A stretch of DNA of 64,000 nt from Artemisia argyi (Eukaryota; Streptophyta; Magnoliopsida; Asterales; Asteraceae). A program made the translations under genes and the position numbers. The DNA is taken from positions 129,858,373-129,922,372 of the forward strand of contig CM060709.1 of assembly GCA_030686995.1 (NCBI GenBank), given 5' to 3'. Shown piece after piece: positions 34,554 through 50,250 of this stretch; positions within the stretch are counted from its first letter, which is position 1; every line of letters starts with the position of its first letter. The notes under the pieces are model-generated. The model was given only the letters and a program-made list of their open reading frames with translations, was not told the DNA's origin and did no database searches.

Positions 34554-36494
34554 TCACATGAGCTTGACTCGATCCCCGAATTTAATCGTCCTTGGGGAGA
34601 GCAGATAAAACGGACAACCGGCATAAACGGAGATGCCGGGGTCAAAAACGGTATCCTCACTCCCGGTGGAGTGGAAAAGTGAAGAAATGATGGGATAAGA
34701 AAAGTATGGTTGAAACACCCAGATAATTAAAGCAAAGTCAAATTCTGAATCACGGGTGGGTTGGGTGGGCAAAATATCAAGCATAGGAACAACATGTTCA
34801 TAAATCTTGTCCACCTCTCCAAAAATAACATCATTCGTATCTGATTCAAAAACTTCATCCGGTGGTTTAGCCGGTGGACGAGAAGAAGATAAATCGAAGA
34901 TAGATGAATCAGAATCGGTAAGCACAGCATTATCACGTATTTCTTCAAGAATATTACTTCGAAGGCTATTATCGTCATTCTCAATACCCGGTGGTATCGA
35001 GTCATCCGCAGCAAGAAATGAATCGACATCCTCTAAAAGAGGGTCACGTGTCGGATTATTGAAAATAAGCTCAAAATCAATTTCAAAATCAAAACGCTCA
35101 TAATCCAGAAGAGAGAAAGCATGAATAGTGGGATTGCCACTACTCGTCTCTTCAAATCGAAAAATTTCAAACTCGGGTAAGAAATCACTATCCATAACGG
35201 GGATAGGAGAAAAAGATGTCAGAGGATCTTTCAACGCCTCGATCTTAGAAATGAGAAGATTAACTTTGGATAATTTCTCACGAAGAGTTTCACCTTGAAT
35301 TTCCGCATCATCATCTTCTTCATAATCATCGATATCTCCACAAGAATCTTCATCACTCGTAGTATACTCATTGTGAGAATCGGAATAACTTTCAACTTCA
35401 TCAAAATCTTCATTGCTCATCGGAGGGAGAGAAGTTGACGGTTCTTCATTCAATAATTCTTCAATCAAACGGATATCTTCCTCCGGATCAAAATTAGAGT
35501 CGTCAACCATTATCGAAGTGGAATCATTAGCAAGACATGCCTCGATCTCATCTAAAAAGACATCACTCCTCTCAACCGGTGTGAAAGAAGGATCAGAAAC
35601 AATTTCAGAATCACCATTAGAAATTTCCCCGGACTCACTTGGGATTGGGACGAGGTTCTCAACACTAGACTTATTGAATTCGTCCGATTCCGTTGCCGGA
35701 ATAGTGTTAAGATGCTCATCCCCCATTTTTAGAGAGTCATCGAGTACTACGGGAGAAACATCGGAAGTTTTGTCAGGATTAAGAACGATCGTAATTTTCT
35801 CATCGTCGTCGTCGGAATCATAATAAACAAAATTTTTAAAAGGATTAGACGCTCTCTCTTCAGCAAGTAATTCTGCAATAGTCTTCTCACGAGGCTCGGA
35901 AGTATGCGTATAACGATTAGCCACCAACTCTTTTAACTTTTCGATCATTGATTTAATTTCACAAATATCATTATTAACAACGGAAGTTTGTGGGGGTTGG
36001 TTAAAACCATGAGAATCGTAACACGAATTCGGCTCATAATAAAAATTTTCAAACGATCCCCCACAATTTTCAAAATTTGATGAATTTTGGAACGAATTAT
36101 CATTGTAATTTGGTACTTGCTCATAAAAGTTTTGAAAAGGATGATTGAAATCATTTTGAGGATAATTATCAAAACTCGTATCACAAGCGTAAGACGTTTC
36201 AGCACTCGGGGCGTAACATATACAATTCATGTATCCACATTGGTTACAAAAACATTGCCCACACGGTAATCCCTCATCGGACGGATTTCCACAATTAAAG
36301 CAAGTGAACGGAGACGGCGGTGGTGTTGGATAGTAATCGGGAACGTTTTGAAAATTTGCGTTTCGAACATACTCGGGAGTATTACAAAACAAACAAACTC
36401 CATCGTGAATATCATTACCACATTGTTCGCACGTACACCAAACACATGAACCTTCAGAGAACGGTTCTCCACACTTAAAACACATCGGACCCAT
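34554..36494 (-). CDS. Cys-rich, acidic ORF of the LARD (646 aa)
   Basis: The only long ORF of the element, intact, starting about 550 bp after the primer site. Residues about 1-95 hold repeated CxxC pairs (CFKC, CVWC, CEQC, CLFC, CFNC, CGQC, CNQC, CIC), a zinc-ribbon-like array. About 95-180 is Asn/Tyr/Phe-rich. About 180-225 may be helical (EIKSMIEKLKELVANRY, EKTIAELLAEERAS). The remainder is highly acidic (DSDDDDEKI, DYEEDDDAEI) with the words MGDEHLNTIPATESDEF, DSIPPGIENDD and SSRPPAKPP, which I recall from many predicted proteins of Asteraceae LTR elements. It lies where gag would be, but I see no gag fold or CCHC box. A role in RNA binding or packaging is only a guess. Confidence 0.75.
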   Translation of the reverse strand: MGPMCFKCGEPFSEGSCVWCTCEQCGNDIHDGVCLFCNTPEYVRNANFQNVPDYYPTPPPSPFTCFNCGNPSDEGLPCGQCFCNQCGYMNCICYAPSAETSYACDTSFDNYPQNDFNHPFQNFYEQVPNYNDNSFQNSSNFENCGGSFENFYYEPNSCYDSHGFNQPPQTSVVNNDICEIKSMIEKLKELVANRYTHTSEPREKTIAELLAEERASNPFKNFVYYDSDDDDEKITIVLNPDKTSDVSPVVLDDSLKMGDEHLNTIPATESDEFNKSSVENLVPIPSESGEISNGDSEIVSDPSFTPVERSDVFLDEIEACLANDSTSIMVDDSNFDPEEDIRLIEELLNEEPSTSLPPMSNEDFDEVESYSDSHNEYTTSDEDSCGDIDDYEEDDDAEIQGETLREKLSKVNLLISKIEALKDPLTSFSPIPVMDSDFLPEFEIFRFEETSSGNPTIHAFSLLDYERFDFEIDFELIFNNPTRDPLLEDVDSFLAADDSIPPGIENDDNSLRSNILEEIRDNAVLTDSDSSIFDLSSSRPPAKPPDEVFESDTNDVIFGEVDKIYEHVVPMLDILPTQPTRDSEFDFALIIWVFQPYFSYPIISSLFHSTGSEDTVFDPGISVYAGCPFYLLSPRTIKFGDRVKLM

Positions 36495-37043
36495 AAGAAT
36501 TATCGGTTTAGAGGGTTAAAGAAGAAGAATCAAATGATAAGAGGATAAGAAGATTATTTTTGGTTTTTAAATATCATCAAATCAAAATCAAAATGGATAA
36601 GGAAAATCTTTTTGTGTTTTTAAAATTCAAAATTCAAAAACTTAAAACTTTTATTTTCTTTTGTTTTTCAAACGTTACGTTAATCGTAAACCGTTTCCTT
36701 CAAATCTACTCGCGACGGAACGGGAGAGAAGAATGGATCTCTCTTCAGCTTGCAATTTAATGTCAAAGCTTCCGTATTTTCCGCTTATTCGGTTGTAGAA
36801 TTAAAGTAATCCGACTGGCAACTAATTTCACGCGATCTTATGTTGTTAAGCTTATTTGGTTAACAACGCTCTTCCTTTCGGTCGAGACGAGGCTGTAACT
36901 TTATTATTTTTTTGGTGTTTTTGAAAACACTTTAGGAAAAGTGTTTTTGATTTTTCCATTTTTGGTTTTTATAGAAAATATATACAAGGAAGGTTTTCAA
37001 AACACAATTTCGAAAAACGAAAATGAAAAATTCACTTCAACCT

Positions 37044-37061
37044 TCCCCGGCAACGGCGCCA
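37044..37061 (-). promoter_or_regulatory. Primer binding site of the LARD (tRNA-Asp type)
   Basis: The minus strand reads TGGCGCCGTTGCCGGGGA, 7 bases inside the LTR edge at 37069. It matches the tRNA-Asp 3' end used by Athila/Tat-lineage elements and sets the element's orientation. Confidence 0.8.
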
Positions 37062-37068
37062 AAATTTT

Positions 37069-40000
37069 TGATGTAGTCTTTTTGATATAGTGATTATTTT
37101 ACCGAAGAAATGCTTAGGAAAGTATTTCCCCGGGTCGTGTCCCAACGAAGGTGTGAATGGAATTCCGAATTCCCGTTTCGTGAAACGTGTCGTGAAAACG
37201 GTAAAAAGTGATTTGAACGAGATTATACTAATGAAATAGTAAATGAAGCACAAATAATCAACTAAACACGTAATTCAAGTAAGGCAACTAGAAACGCAAC
37301 TTAGAATTGAAAACGTAAGCTAAAACGGAAAATAAACGTTAACGTACAAAGTAAAACACGACTTTTAAGCTACGCTACTCCTACGGACTTGGAAATAATT
37401 TTCAAAAATTAAAAATGATAAAAGAAAATTTTGAGAAAAAGAAAAATATTTTTTTTGACTTTTTATTTATTTTTTATGAATTAAAAAACTATTTTTAACT
37501 AATTAGAAATTAAAAGAAAATACAAATAAGGTGAGAAAAATAAAAATTTAATTTTGAAAATTATAAAATAACTAAAAAGAAATTTTAAAACTAAAAACTA
37601 ATTTTTTTGGCTTTTTGTTGAATTTTTGGAAATTAAAAAGTATTAAAACTAATTAAAAATTTAAAATAAATTCAAACTAATTGAGAAAAATGCAAAATAA
37701 ATTTCTAAAATTCTAAAATAACTAAAAATAATTTTCTAATATTTTTTTGGATTTTTCTGGGGATTTACAGATTTTTTTGGATTTTTTAATAATTAAAATG
37801 TATTTAAAAATGAATAAAAATGAAAATAAAATAAGAAAAATAGTAAATGGACTCAGAAAAATTTGAAAAAATTACAGAAAATCTAAAATATTAAAATATG
37901 CTTGAGAAAAAATTTTGAAAGAAAAATGAGCTAGAAAAGTGCTTATTAGCTCAAAACTGCTTAAAGTGAAATGCTTATTGATAAGCACAGTTGACCAGGG
38001 TTTGACCAAACTTTAAACAGATGATTTTTAGACTCTAATAAGCTCAGATGAACATAACTCAGACCAATATGAACTCAGAAACTTAGGATATGGGCACAAA
38101 CAGGTTCAATAAGCTATAAATGAATAAGCATTAGATAGCAGAATAAGCAACAAGTCAAAAGCTCACTGGAAATCTAATCTTAAGGCTCAAAAGATCATAT
38201 ATGAACAACAATTCACAGATTTAAATCATAATCACTCAATTGCATGCCCTACTATGGATCAATAAGCTAAACAATAGATGCAATAAGCTAAATGCTAATA
38301 TTCACTAAACCTAAGAAGCTGAGATAACTAAGAAATTAGGCTAGAATAAGCAGAAGCTAATGACTAATAAGCAAAACACTAAACTAATCCTACTCAGGTT
38401 ATGCAGTCCAAACAGGCAACAAATGAGAACCAAATAAGCTAAGAAAATAAGCACTAGGCTCAAAAATAAGCACTAATCCTCAAACACAGCTGAACAAGCT
38501 TCTAATTGCACCAAAATTCAAACATTGAGCTTAAGTGAGTAGCTAGATAATGGCTTCCAAAGTTGGGCTAGTGAGTAATGAATCTGAGAGCAGGGTAATA
38601 CTTAGGACAATGAGCAGATTTCAAGCTTAATTTCAACGGACCAAATAAACTCTAAACTGAACTCACTCACTTGATTATGATAAACTAACTACCTAAGATC
38701 ACAAATCCACAATTAAAACTTGATTTAACCCAGTAATTTACCCTAGAGATCAGATTGAAATTCTGCCCAATTCAGCTTACTTAAGCAATTTGACTTTTAG
38801 ATAACTGACCAACTTTGACCAAAATAAACTTCTAATGATTTAATCTAATCCTAAATATGATGTTAAGCTAATTTAAAAGTTAACTATCCTAAATGTAGCA
38901 GTATACACTAAGGTTTTATGATAGCTGCTTAAGTCTACCAATCTAAGAATAAAATCAAGTTATTTAACTAATAAAAAGCTAGAGAAACAGTAAGCTACCA
39001 TAGAAAACCACAAGAACACCATTATGCAGACTAAGGATCAACTAGGTAGTACACTAATTCAATCTCAACTACAGCTTAAAAGAACATTAATCAAGCACTA
39101 AATAGCTACAACTAACTAAAATTTGAACTGCAATAAGCATACTTACACTAATTAAACGGTAATAAAGTCAGAACTAAAAGGAATGCAGAATTGAAAATAG
39201 AGACTTACGAAACACCTCTCAGCCAAACAGAGAGGTGTAATCCCTCACAGCCTGTCTTTAAGACAGGCCAAACGCTCCTTATGGCTGCCTAACTCCACTG
39301 CTTATACTCAGCTCTTTGAATGATCTTATTCTGACTTTGGTTGACTAAAAACTTTTGAATAATTGCAAGCAATAATAACAAATAATTTCACCACACAAAC
39401 TAAACTGAATGATTAATTTGAAGCTTAAAACAGAATTTAAAGTAACTCACTACTAAAAATTAAATTGCAAGAGATTTAACGGAAAATAAGATTTATATTA
39501 AGATGAAACTTGAGTACACTGCTTTGGAATGGAAAATTACAACAAAACTAAATTTAAGTGCTGAAATTTAAATGACAATAAAATTAAAAAGGTCAAAATC
39601 TTCCTAAATACATGAAAAATTGGACACCTCTTCACTGTGAGGAGGGGGTATTTATACGTGAGCCATGAGCTTGCTTCAAGTATGCCAGGTCATCCATCCG
39701 CGACACTTTGTGTTTCTTTGAGTCCTCTCTGAGCCATTGATCATGCTTCCATATTCATCCCATCCATATCAGCCCTTGGATTGAATTTGGTGATGTGATT
39801 GATCCTGCGTGTGTTCCCTGATTGGACCACGTGTCCTGACATTCCCCTGACCTCTTCTGACACCTTCTAGAATCTCATCATTGGGTAATAATTTTAAGAA
39901 CGAGGTTAATTTGGGGGTAAATGTTTTAGGGTTCTTGTGAACAGTTGAAATTCTGGGATTGGGGTAAAATTGGGGGGCGGGTAATTTGGGAATGGGATTT

Positions 40001-40659
40001 ATTATAAGGGTGCGTTGACTGGCTATTAAGTGGGTTGACCGGTATAAATGATGGATCGGGTAATATTTTTTTTGATTGGGCTTTTATTTTCCTTTGGTGT
40101 GGACTGGGCCAGAAGTAAGGTTTGTGGATTGGTTAGTTTGTTAAGCTTTATTAGTGTAAGATTTATAAGTTCAAACATAAGGGACCAAATATGTAGAATC
40201 TGAATTTATAGGGACCTGTTCTGCAAATTTTGTAATCTTCATTCCAAGGGCCCTTTGTAGCATTCTTGAATTTCTTGGAGGACCTGAATTGATATTTCTT
40301 CAAATTTATCTTGAGGGACTATTTATGCCAAACTCTGAAAGTTGAGGGACTAATCTTGTCAATTTTTCAAAACTTTGACCAATGACTAATTATGCAACAT
40401 GATAAATCTCTGAGGACTTTTATGAACATTTTTAGCTTTTCTTTATCATTTTTTTTCTTCCCCGGCTCCGGCTCTTGACCTTTTTCCATTCTCGTGCTCG
40501 TTTTTGTCGGTTTTGCTTTGTTTTCGTTCATTTTTCTCATATCCGTACCTGCACATACATAAATACAAAAACATGCATTCTCTTGGCATTTTTGGTTAGT
40601 ATTTGGTGTTTTTGGTCTGAAATAAGGCCTGAAAAGGATGAGTGAATAAGCACTCATCA
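37069..40659 (-). repeat. 5' LTR of the LARD (3591 bp)
   Basis: Partner of 28738-32519, almost identical line by line apart from the roughly 200-bp gap after CTATCCTAAATG (about 38895) and a small insertion near 40621. It carries the TATA box at 39649-39656. Confidence 0.9.
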
Positions 40660-43600
40660 AAAAGTATTGCCCTCGCAACGAGGTCATGAAGTTGGAGGCT
40701 GAATTTTGGAATCTCAAGGTGCAAGGCACCGACATGGCCACATACAACCAGCGTTTTCAAGAGTTAGTCTTACTATGCCCTGAAATGGTACCGACTGAAG
40801 CTCGCTTGCTGGAAAGGTACATTGGAGGGCTACACCCATATGTCTAGGGGAATGTCACTACCTCCAAGGCTGCTGATCTCCATGAGACTATGGAGTTGGC
40901 CAACAAACTGACGGACCAAATGATTGAAGACTCAGTCGGAGCAGTGGTGACAAACAAAAGAAAATGGGATGACCACTCCCGAAACAACCACACTAACCAC
41001 CACTCAAACAAAAGGCTAGAAGTTGCTAAAGTTTACGCTGCTGGACCAACAGAAAAGAAAGCGTATGAAGGCAAATTACCATTGTGTAACCGCTGCAAGT
41101 TGCACCACAATGGTCGGTGCACGGTCAAGTGTCACAAGTGCCAAAAGATAGGACACATGACCCGGGATTGCAAGGCAAGGCCCCTCGCTAATGCACAAGT
41201 TGCACCAACTAACAACCCGAAGGCTGAAATAACATGTTTTGGATGTGGTGAAAAAGGGCATTACCGGAATGAATGCCAAAAGCCCAGGAATCAAGGAAAT
41301 GGTGGTAACCGAGGTAACCAAGGTAACCATGGTAATCAGGGTAATCAGAGGAACCAAGGAAATGGTGGGAATAATGGAGCTGCTGGGCATCAAAGAAATC
41401 AAGGCAATGGAGGAGGAGCCCGTGGGAGGGTCTACGCTGTGGGCAAGGTAGAAGCCCAAGAGGACCCGAACGTTGTGACGGGTATGTTCCTTTTAAATAA
41501 CCGTTATGCATCCATATTGTTTGATACTGGGGCAGATAGAAGTTTTGTTTCAACTGCATTTAGTCCACTCCTTGGTATTGCCCCGACCACTTTAGACATC
41601 CTATACAATGTGGAGTTAGCTAATGGAAACATAAAAAGGGTAGACACTGTCATTAGAGGTTGTACCTTAAACCTATTAAACCACCCATTCAATATCGACC
41701 TCATGCCCATTGAACTAGGTAGTTTTGACGTAATTGTCGGCATGGATTGGTTATCGAAGTACCATGCCTCCATCATTTGCGACGAGAAGATCGTTCGCCT
41801 ACCATATGGGGATGAAGTCCTAATCGTAGAAGGTGACAGGAGAGATAGAAGAAAAGCGTCAAGACTAAACATCATCTCTTGCACCAAGGCCCAAAAGTAC
41901 ATCGAAAAGGGATGTCATCTCTTTCTAGCGCAAGTTACCGAGAAGGAAGGAAATGAGTCAGAGGAAAAATGTTTGGAAGATGTACCAATCGTGAGAGACT
42001 TCCCAGAAGTCTTTCCTGAAGACTTACCTGGACTCCCGCCAACTCGACAGATCGAATTTCGTATTGACTTAGTGCCTGGTGCTGCACCTGTGGCACGAGC
42101 GCCATATCGATTAGCCCCAATGGAACTACAAGAACTCTCAGACCAATTGTCGGAACTTTCAGAAAAAAGGTTCATCAGGCCAAGTTCCTCACCTTGGGGA
42201 GCTCCCGTCCTGTTTGTGAAAAAGAAGGATGGGTCTTTCAGGATGTGTATTGACTACAGGGAACTAAACAAACTAACCATTAAAAACCGATACCCACTCT
42301 CGAGAATTGACGACCTATTCGACCAACTTCAAGGTTCGAGCATCTACTCAAAAATCGACATGAGATCAGGATACCATCAACTTAGAGTTCGGGAAGAAGA
42401 TATCCCAAAAACCGCATTCAGAACTCGATACGGTCATTATGAGTTCCAAGTTATGCCATTCGGTTTGACCAATGCCCCTGCAGTATTCATGGACCTCATG
42501 AATCGGGTATGCAAGCCGTACTTGGACAAATTTGTGATTGTCTTTATCGACGACATCCTGATTTACTCCAAAAGCAAAAAGGAGCATGAGGAACACCTTA
42601 GACAAATTTTAGAGTTGCTAAAAAAGGAGGAGTTGTATGCAAAATTTTCGAAGTGTGATTTTTGGATACCAAAGGTGCAATTTTTGGGTCACGTGATTGA
42701 TAGTCAGGGCATTCATGTGGATCCTGCCAAGATCGAAGCAATAAAGGATTGGGCGACACCTACCACACCCACTGAAATACGCCAATTCTTAGGACTTGCT
42801 GGTTATTACCGTAGGTTCATCGAAGGTTTCTCCAAAGTAGCAAAACCTTTAACTAAGCTAACCCAGAAGAGTGAAAAGTTCGAATGGTGTGATAAAGCAG
42901 AAGAAGCTTTTCAACTCCTTAAGCATAAATTGTGCAGTGCGCATATATTGGCCCTACCTGAGGGCAGTGAAGATTTTGTGGTTTACTGCGACGCTTCGCA
43001 CAAAGGCTTAGGAGCCGTACTTATGCAACGAGAGAAGGTGATAGCGTATGCCTCACGCCAACTGAAGAAACACGAGAAGAATTACACAACACATGACTTA
43101 GAACTGGGAGCGATGGTATTCGCACTCAGAATCTGGAGACACTACCTTTATGGTACCAAGTGTGTTGTGTATACAGACCACAAGAGCTTGCAATATATCC
43201 TTGATCAAAAGGAGCTCAACATGAGGCAACGTCGTTGGCTAGAATTGCTCAGCGACTATGATTGCGAGATCCGGTACCATCCTGGCAAAGCAAACGTGGT
43301 AGCGGATGCTCTTAGTCGAAAAGATAGACCAAAACCCCTGAGGGTGCGATCATTGGGTATGACAATCGTTTCACCTCTCCCATCAAAAATCCTTGAGGCT
43401 CAGACTGAGGCACTCAAGGAAGAGAATAGACCCAACGAGAAAATCTATGGTATGCCTGAGAATGAAAATGGTTTTGTAAAGAGGTCTGATGGGACGCTGT
43501 GCTTCAAGGACAGAAGTTGGGTTCCACTTTACGGAGGGATGCGTGACCTCATCATGCACGAGTCCCACAAGTCTAGATACTCTATACACCCAGGAGCCGA

Positions 43601-44834
43601 CAAAATGTACCTTGACCTAAAGAAATTATACTGGTGGCCCAACATGAAGGCCGACATTGCGATGTATGTCAGTCAATGCTTGACTTGTTCCAAGGTCAAG
43701 GCTGAACATCAACGCCCATCAGGTTTACTGGTCCAACCAGAGATTCCCGAATGGAAGTGGGAACGCATAACTATGGACTTTATCACCAAGTTACCAAGGA
43801 CATCCAGCGGTTACGACACTATCTGGGTAATCGTTGATCGTCTTACCAAGTCCGCCCACTTCCTACCAATCAAGGAAAACGAAAGCATGGATAAACTTGC
43901 ACGGCTATACATAAAAGAAGTTGTAGCACGACATGGTGTCCCAATTTCTATCATCTCTGATAGAGATAGCCGTTTCACGTCAAAATTCTGGAGATCACTT
44001 CAAGATGCTTTGGGAAGTAATCTTGACATGAGCACTGCGTATCATCCTCAAACAGACGGTCAAAGTGAGAGGACCATCCAAACTTTGGAGGACATGCTGC
44101 GAGCGTGCGTGATAGACTTTGGAAATGGTTAGGATAGGCATTTGCCACTAGCCGAGTTTTCTTACAATAACAGCTATCACACTAGCATCAAAGCTGCACC
44201 ATATGAAGCACTTTACGGAAGGAAGTGTAGATCACCAATTTGCTGGGCTGAAGTCGGAGAAAGTCAAATTACTGGTCCTGACTTGGTACAAGAAACTACT
44301 GAAAAGATTGTACAAATTAAGAACCGGTTACAAGCGGCACGAGATAGCCAAAAGAGCTACGCGGACAAAAGACGGAAACCACTTGAGTTTCAAGTTGGAG
44401 ATAGAGTCATGCTAAAAGTTTCACCTTGGAAAGGTGTGATCCGTTTTGGGAAACGTGGAAATCTAAATCCCCGTTACATTGGACCTTTCAAGATTCTAGC
44501 CAGAATCGGGCCGGTAGCCTACCGACTCGAACCACCACAAGGACTCAGCTCTGTGCACAACGTGTTTCATGTGTGCAACTTGAAGAAATGTCTCTCAAAC
44601 GAAACCCTTGCTATTCCCTTGGAAGAAATCCAAATTGACGAAAGATTAAACTTTATTGAGGAACCGGTTGAAATTGTTGACCGAGAGATCAAACGTCTTA
44701 AACAAAGCCGCATTCCTATTATCAAGGTCCGTTGGAACTCTCGTAGAGGTCCCGATTTCACGTGGGAGCGTGAAGACGAAATCAAGCGCAACTATCCTCA
44801 TCTTTTCTCAACACCCGTGAGTAATAGTAAGTGA
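40660..44834 (+). pseudogene. Chromovirus gag C-terminus and pol polyprotein
   Basis: Gag resumes with KYCPRNEVMKLEAEFWNL and has TAG at 40845-40847. The open stretch from ATG 40890 spans 1080 codons (numbered from there): CCHC knuckles C81-C94 and C116-C129, Asn/Gly-rich linker, protease FDTG (D212), RT 435-600 with FIDD (D554, D555), RNase H (D701, E738, D763), integrase zinc region (H893, H900, C930, C933) and DDE (D963, D1024, E1060). TAG at 44130-44132 replaces an expected Trp codon before DRHLPLAEF. The same frame then runs 230 codons to 44834 and ends in a chromodomain-like segment ([21 protein letters not shown]). It would copy and integrate the element; two nonsense codons and the gag insertion disable it. 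Confidence 0.93.
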
Positions 44835-44868
44835 AACCGAGGACGGTTTCTTTCCAAGGCGGGAAGGA

Positions 44869-48600
<3,732 letters not shown>

Positions 48601-48605
48601 TACAA

Positions 48606-49099
48606 GGTGTCAACGATCATCGGCCCCAACAAGCGAATTGGGACAATATATGGCTACAAACTTTTTAAGAACTTTAAGTCCCAATGAGTTTGCAAACTTT
48701 GACATTTTGGCTTGGTGGAAAGAAAGGGAAATTCAATATCCGATTTTATCCGCTATGGCTCGTGACTTATTAGCGGTCCAAGCTTCGACGGTAGCTTTCG
48801 AATCGGTCTTTTCGGTTAGTGGTCGAATTATATCGGATAGAAGGACAAGACTAACATGTGAATCCATGGAAGTATGTGTATGTTTGAAAGATTATTTGGA
48901 CGGAGTAGATAGGATACAACATGGATCATCGCTGGAAGGTCCAATATTAGATAAAGAGATTGAAGAAGGTATAATAAGAGAAGAAGAAGAAGCGGGGATA
49001 TCACCTTCGTCTTCGACTACGAATACCGAAGGCGAATTAGATGAAGGTGAGTTTGAAGAATTTGAAGTTGAAGATTTAAATGTACAAGATTTTTTGTAA
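48606..49099 (+). pseudogene. hAT transposase, C-terminal dimerisation domain
   Basis: Continues the transposase frame after the chromovirus (ACA AGG TGT across the TACAA site). It contains the hAT C-terminal dimerisation signature: ELGQYMATNFL, DILAWWKEREIQYPILSAMARDLLAV, STVAFESVFSVSGRIISDRRTRL and CLKDYL. It is followed by an acidic tail (EEEEAGISPSSS...ELDEGEFEEFE) and TAA at 49097-49099. The part itself has no lesion. Confidence 0.9.
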
Positions 49100-49720
49100 G
49101 AAAATGATCTTGATGACGACTTGAGTGACTAGTTGAGTATAACGGGTGATGGCAATGCCGAAGCTCGATTACTTGATTACACTAATATGTTTTCGGGTGA
49201 TGGCCATGCCGAAGCTCGAAAAATGTATTAGTATTCATATGTTTTTATGATTGTATTATTTAAATAAAAGTTATGATTGTATTTTTTTAGTTGTATAATT
49301 GTATTGTTTAAATAAAAATTATGATTGTATAATTGTATTGTTTAAATAAAAGTTATGAGTATATTGTTTAATTATATGTTTGATAATTAACAAGTTATAA
49401 CCGGAAAAAAAAACGTTGGAAGTTTTTAGTTAAATTTCGTAAAAAAAAACAAACCTGGTAAATAACCGAAAAAAAATCTGAATCCGAACATTTATAACCG
49501 AAAAAAATGAACTGGTAAAAAAACGATAAAAAAACCGATTCCGAAAATTTATAACCGTAAAAAACCGATTCCGAACATTTATAACCGAAAAAAACCGACT
49601 CCGAAAAAACCGAACCGAAACTGGTTTTTAGAAAAACCGGTTTTTAGAAAAACCGGTTTTTAGAAAAACCGGTTTTCTAAAAACCGAAAACCGGTTTTAA
49701 CCGTTATATTTTCACCTCTA
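49100..49720 (+). repeat. hAT 3' subterminal repeats
   Basis: Tandem copies of GTGATGGC(A/C)ATGCCGAAGCTCG (49148 and 49199), three units around TTTAAATAAAAGTTATGATTG (49260-49360) and, next to the terminus, many CCGAAAAAAAC words and AAACCGGTTTTTAG repeated three times (49618-49665). The last mirror the left end and probably bind transposase. Confidence 0.65.
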
Positions 49721-49752
<32 letters not shown>

Positions 49753-49853
49753 GAAAGTGCAAATTACTCACTTATCTTTTATTAGTTTAATTTACATGTA
49801 TGTATAAAGATTGTACAAGTCCTCTGTAGTGATTACTTTTTGCATTTTAGTTA

Positions 49854-50123
49854 GAGCATCTAGTACCCTGTGAGTCATAGGGTGCCTTATTGCTTTATGG
49901 CGCGACCTTATCGCACGAAACCATACCACATCTCAAGTTAGGGGCTTTTCACTTTTTTCTTATTTGTGTGCGTGTTTTTTATTTAAAAAAATGTGTGACT
50001 CGGGTGTGTTCTTAACTTGAGTGATGTAATGAGGGTGTGTTATTAGAGAAAAAGTTGAGGTGACAACACTTTTTGCTATAACACCGTCGCGTCGTCGGGT
50101 AACACCAACGGCACCTAGTGCTC
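49854..50123. mobile_element. Tourist-like (PIF/Harbinger) MITE
   Basis: Imperfect inverted ends GAGCATCTAGTACCC and GGCACCTAGTGCTC, flanked by the 3-bp duplication TTA (49851-49853 and 50124-50126). 270 bp, non-coding. Confidence 0.55.
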
Positions 50124-50250
50124 TTAGAACGAATCTCAGCTCTTTGAGTTTTTTGTGATTAACAACATTAACCGTTTCATAAATATATTAATACCATCTT
50201 TACTCAACTTTGTATCAACAAACAACTCAAACTAAATTTCAACAAACACT

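Larger units (their letters stand above)
28738..40659 (-). mobile_element. Non-autonomous Athila/Tat-like LTR element (LARD), 11.9 kb
   Basis: Near-identical long direct repeats 28738-32519 and 37069-40659, with termini TGAT(G/T)TAGTC...CACTCATCA on the plus strand. Orientation is minus: a tRNA-Asp-type primer site lies beside the right LTR (37044-37061) and a purine tract (complement of CCCCCAGACTAAGG) beside the left one (32524). The 4.5-kb interior encodes one ORF of 646 codons and no protease, RT or integrase. No 5-bp target duplication is visible (GATGC left, AAAAG right). It splits chromovirus gag. Primer type and ORF relate it to Athila/Tat-lineage elements (inference). Confidence 0.88.

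Noticed and set aside
34807..35823. Plus-strand ORFs of 98 and 136 codons opposite the 646-codon ORF
   Set aside because: Antisense shadows: Ser-rich translation mirrors the acidic codons of the real ORF.
28738..40659. Interpreting the two 3.6-3.8-kb repeats as a plain segmental duplication
   Set aside because: The TG...CA ends, adjacent tRNA-Asp primer site and purine tract show they are LTRs of one element.
40367..40747. 126-codon minus-strand ORF crossing the LARD LTR end
   Set aside because: Spans the LTR/gag junction and is mostly LTR; the real frame here is plus-strand gag.
49721..49752. A CRISPR-like or satellite array at the (ATT)n run
   Set aside because: A simple trinucleotide microsatellite at the hAT target site; no spacers, and CRISPR is not expected in plant nuclear DNA.
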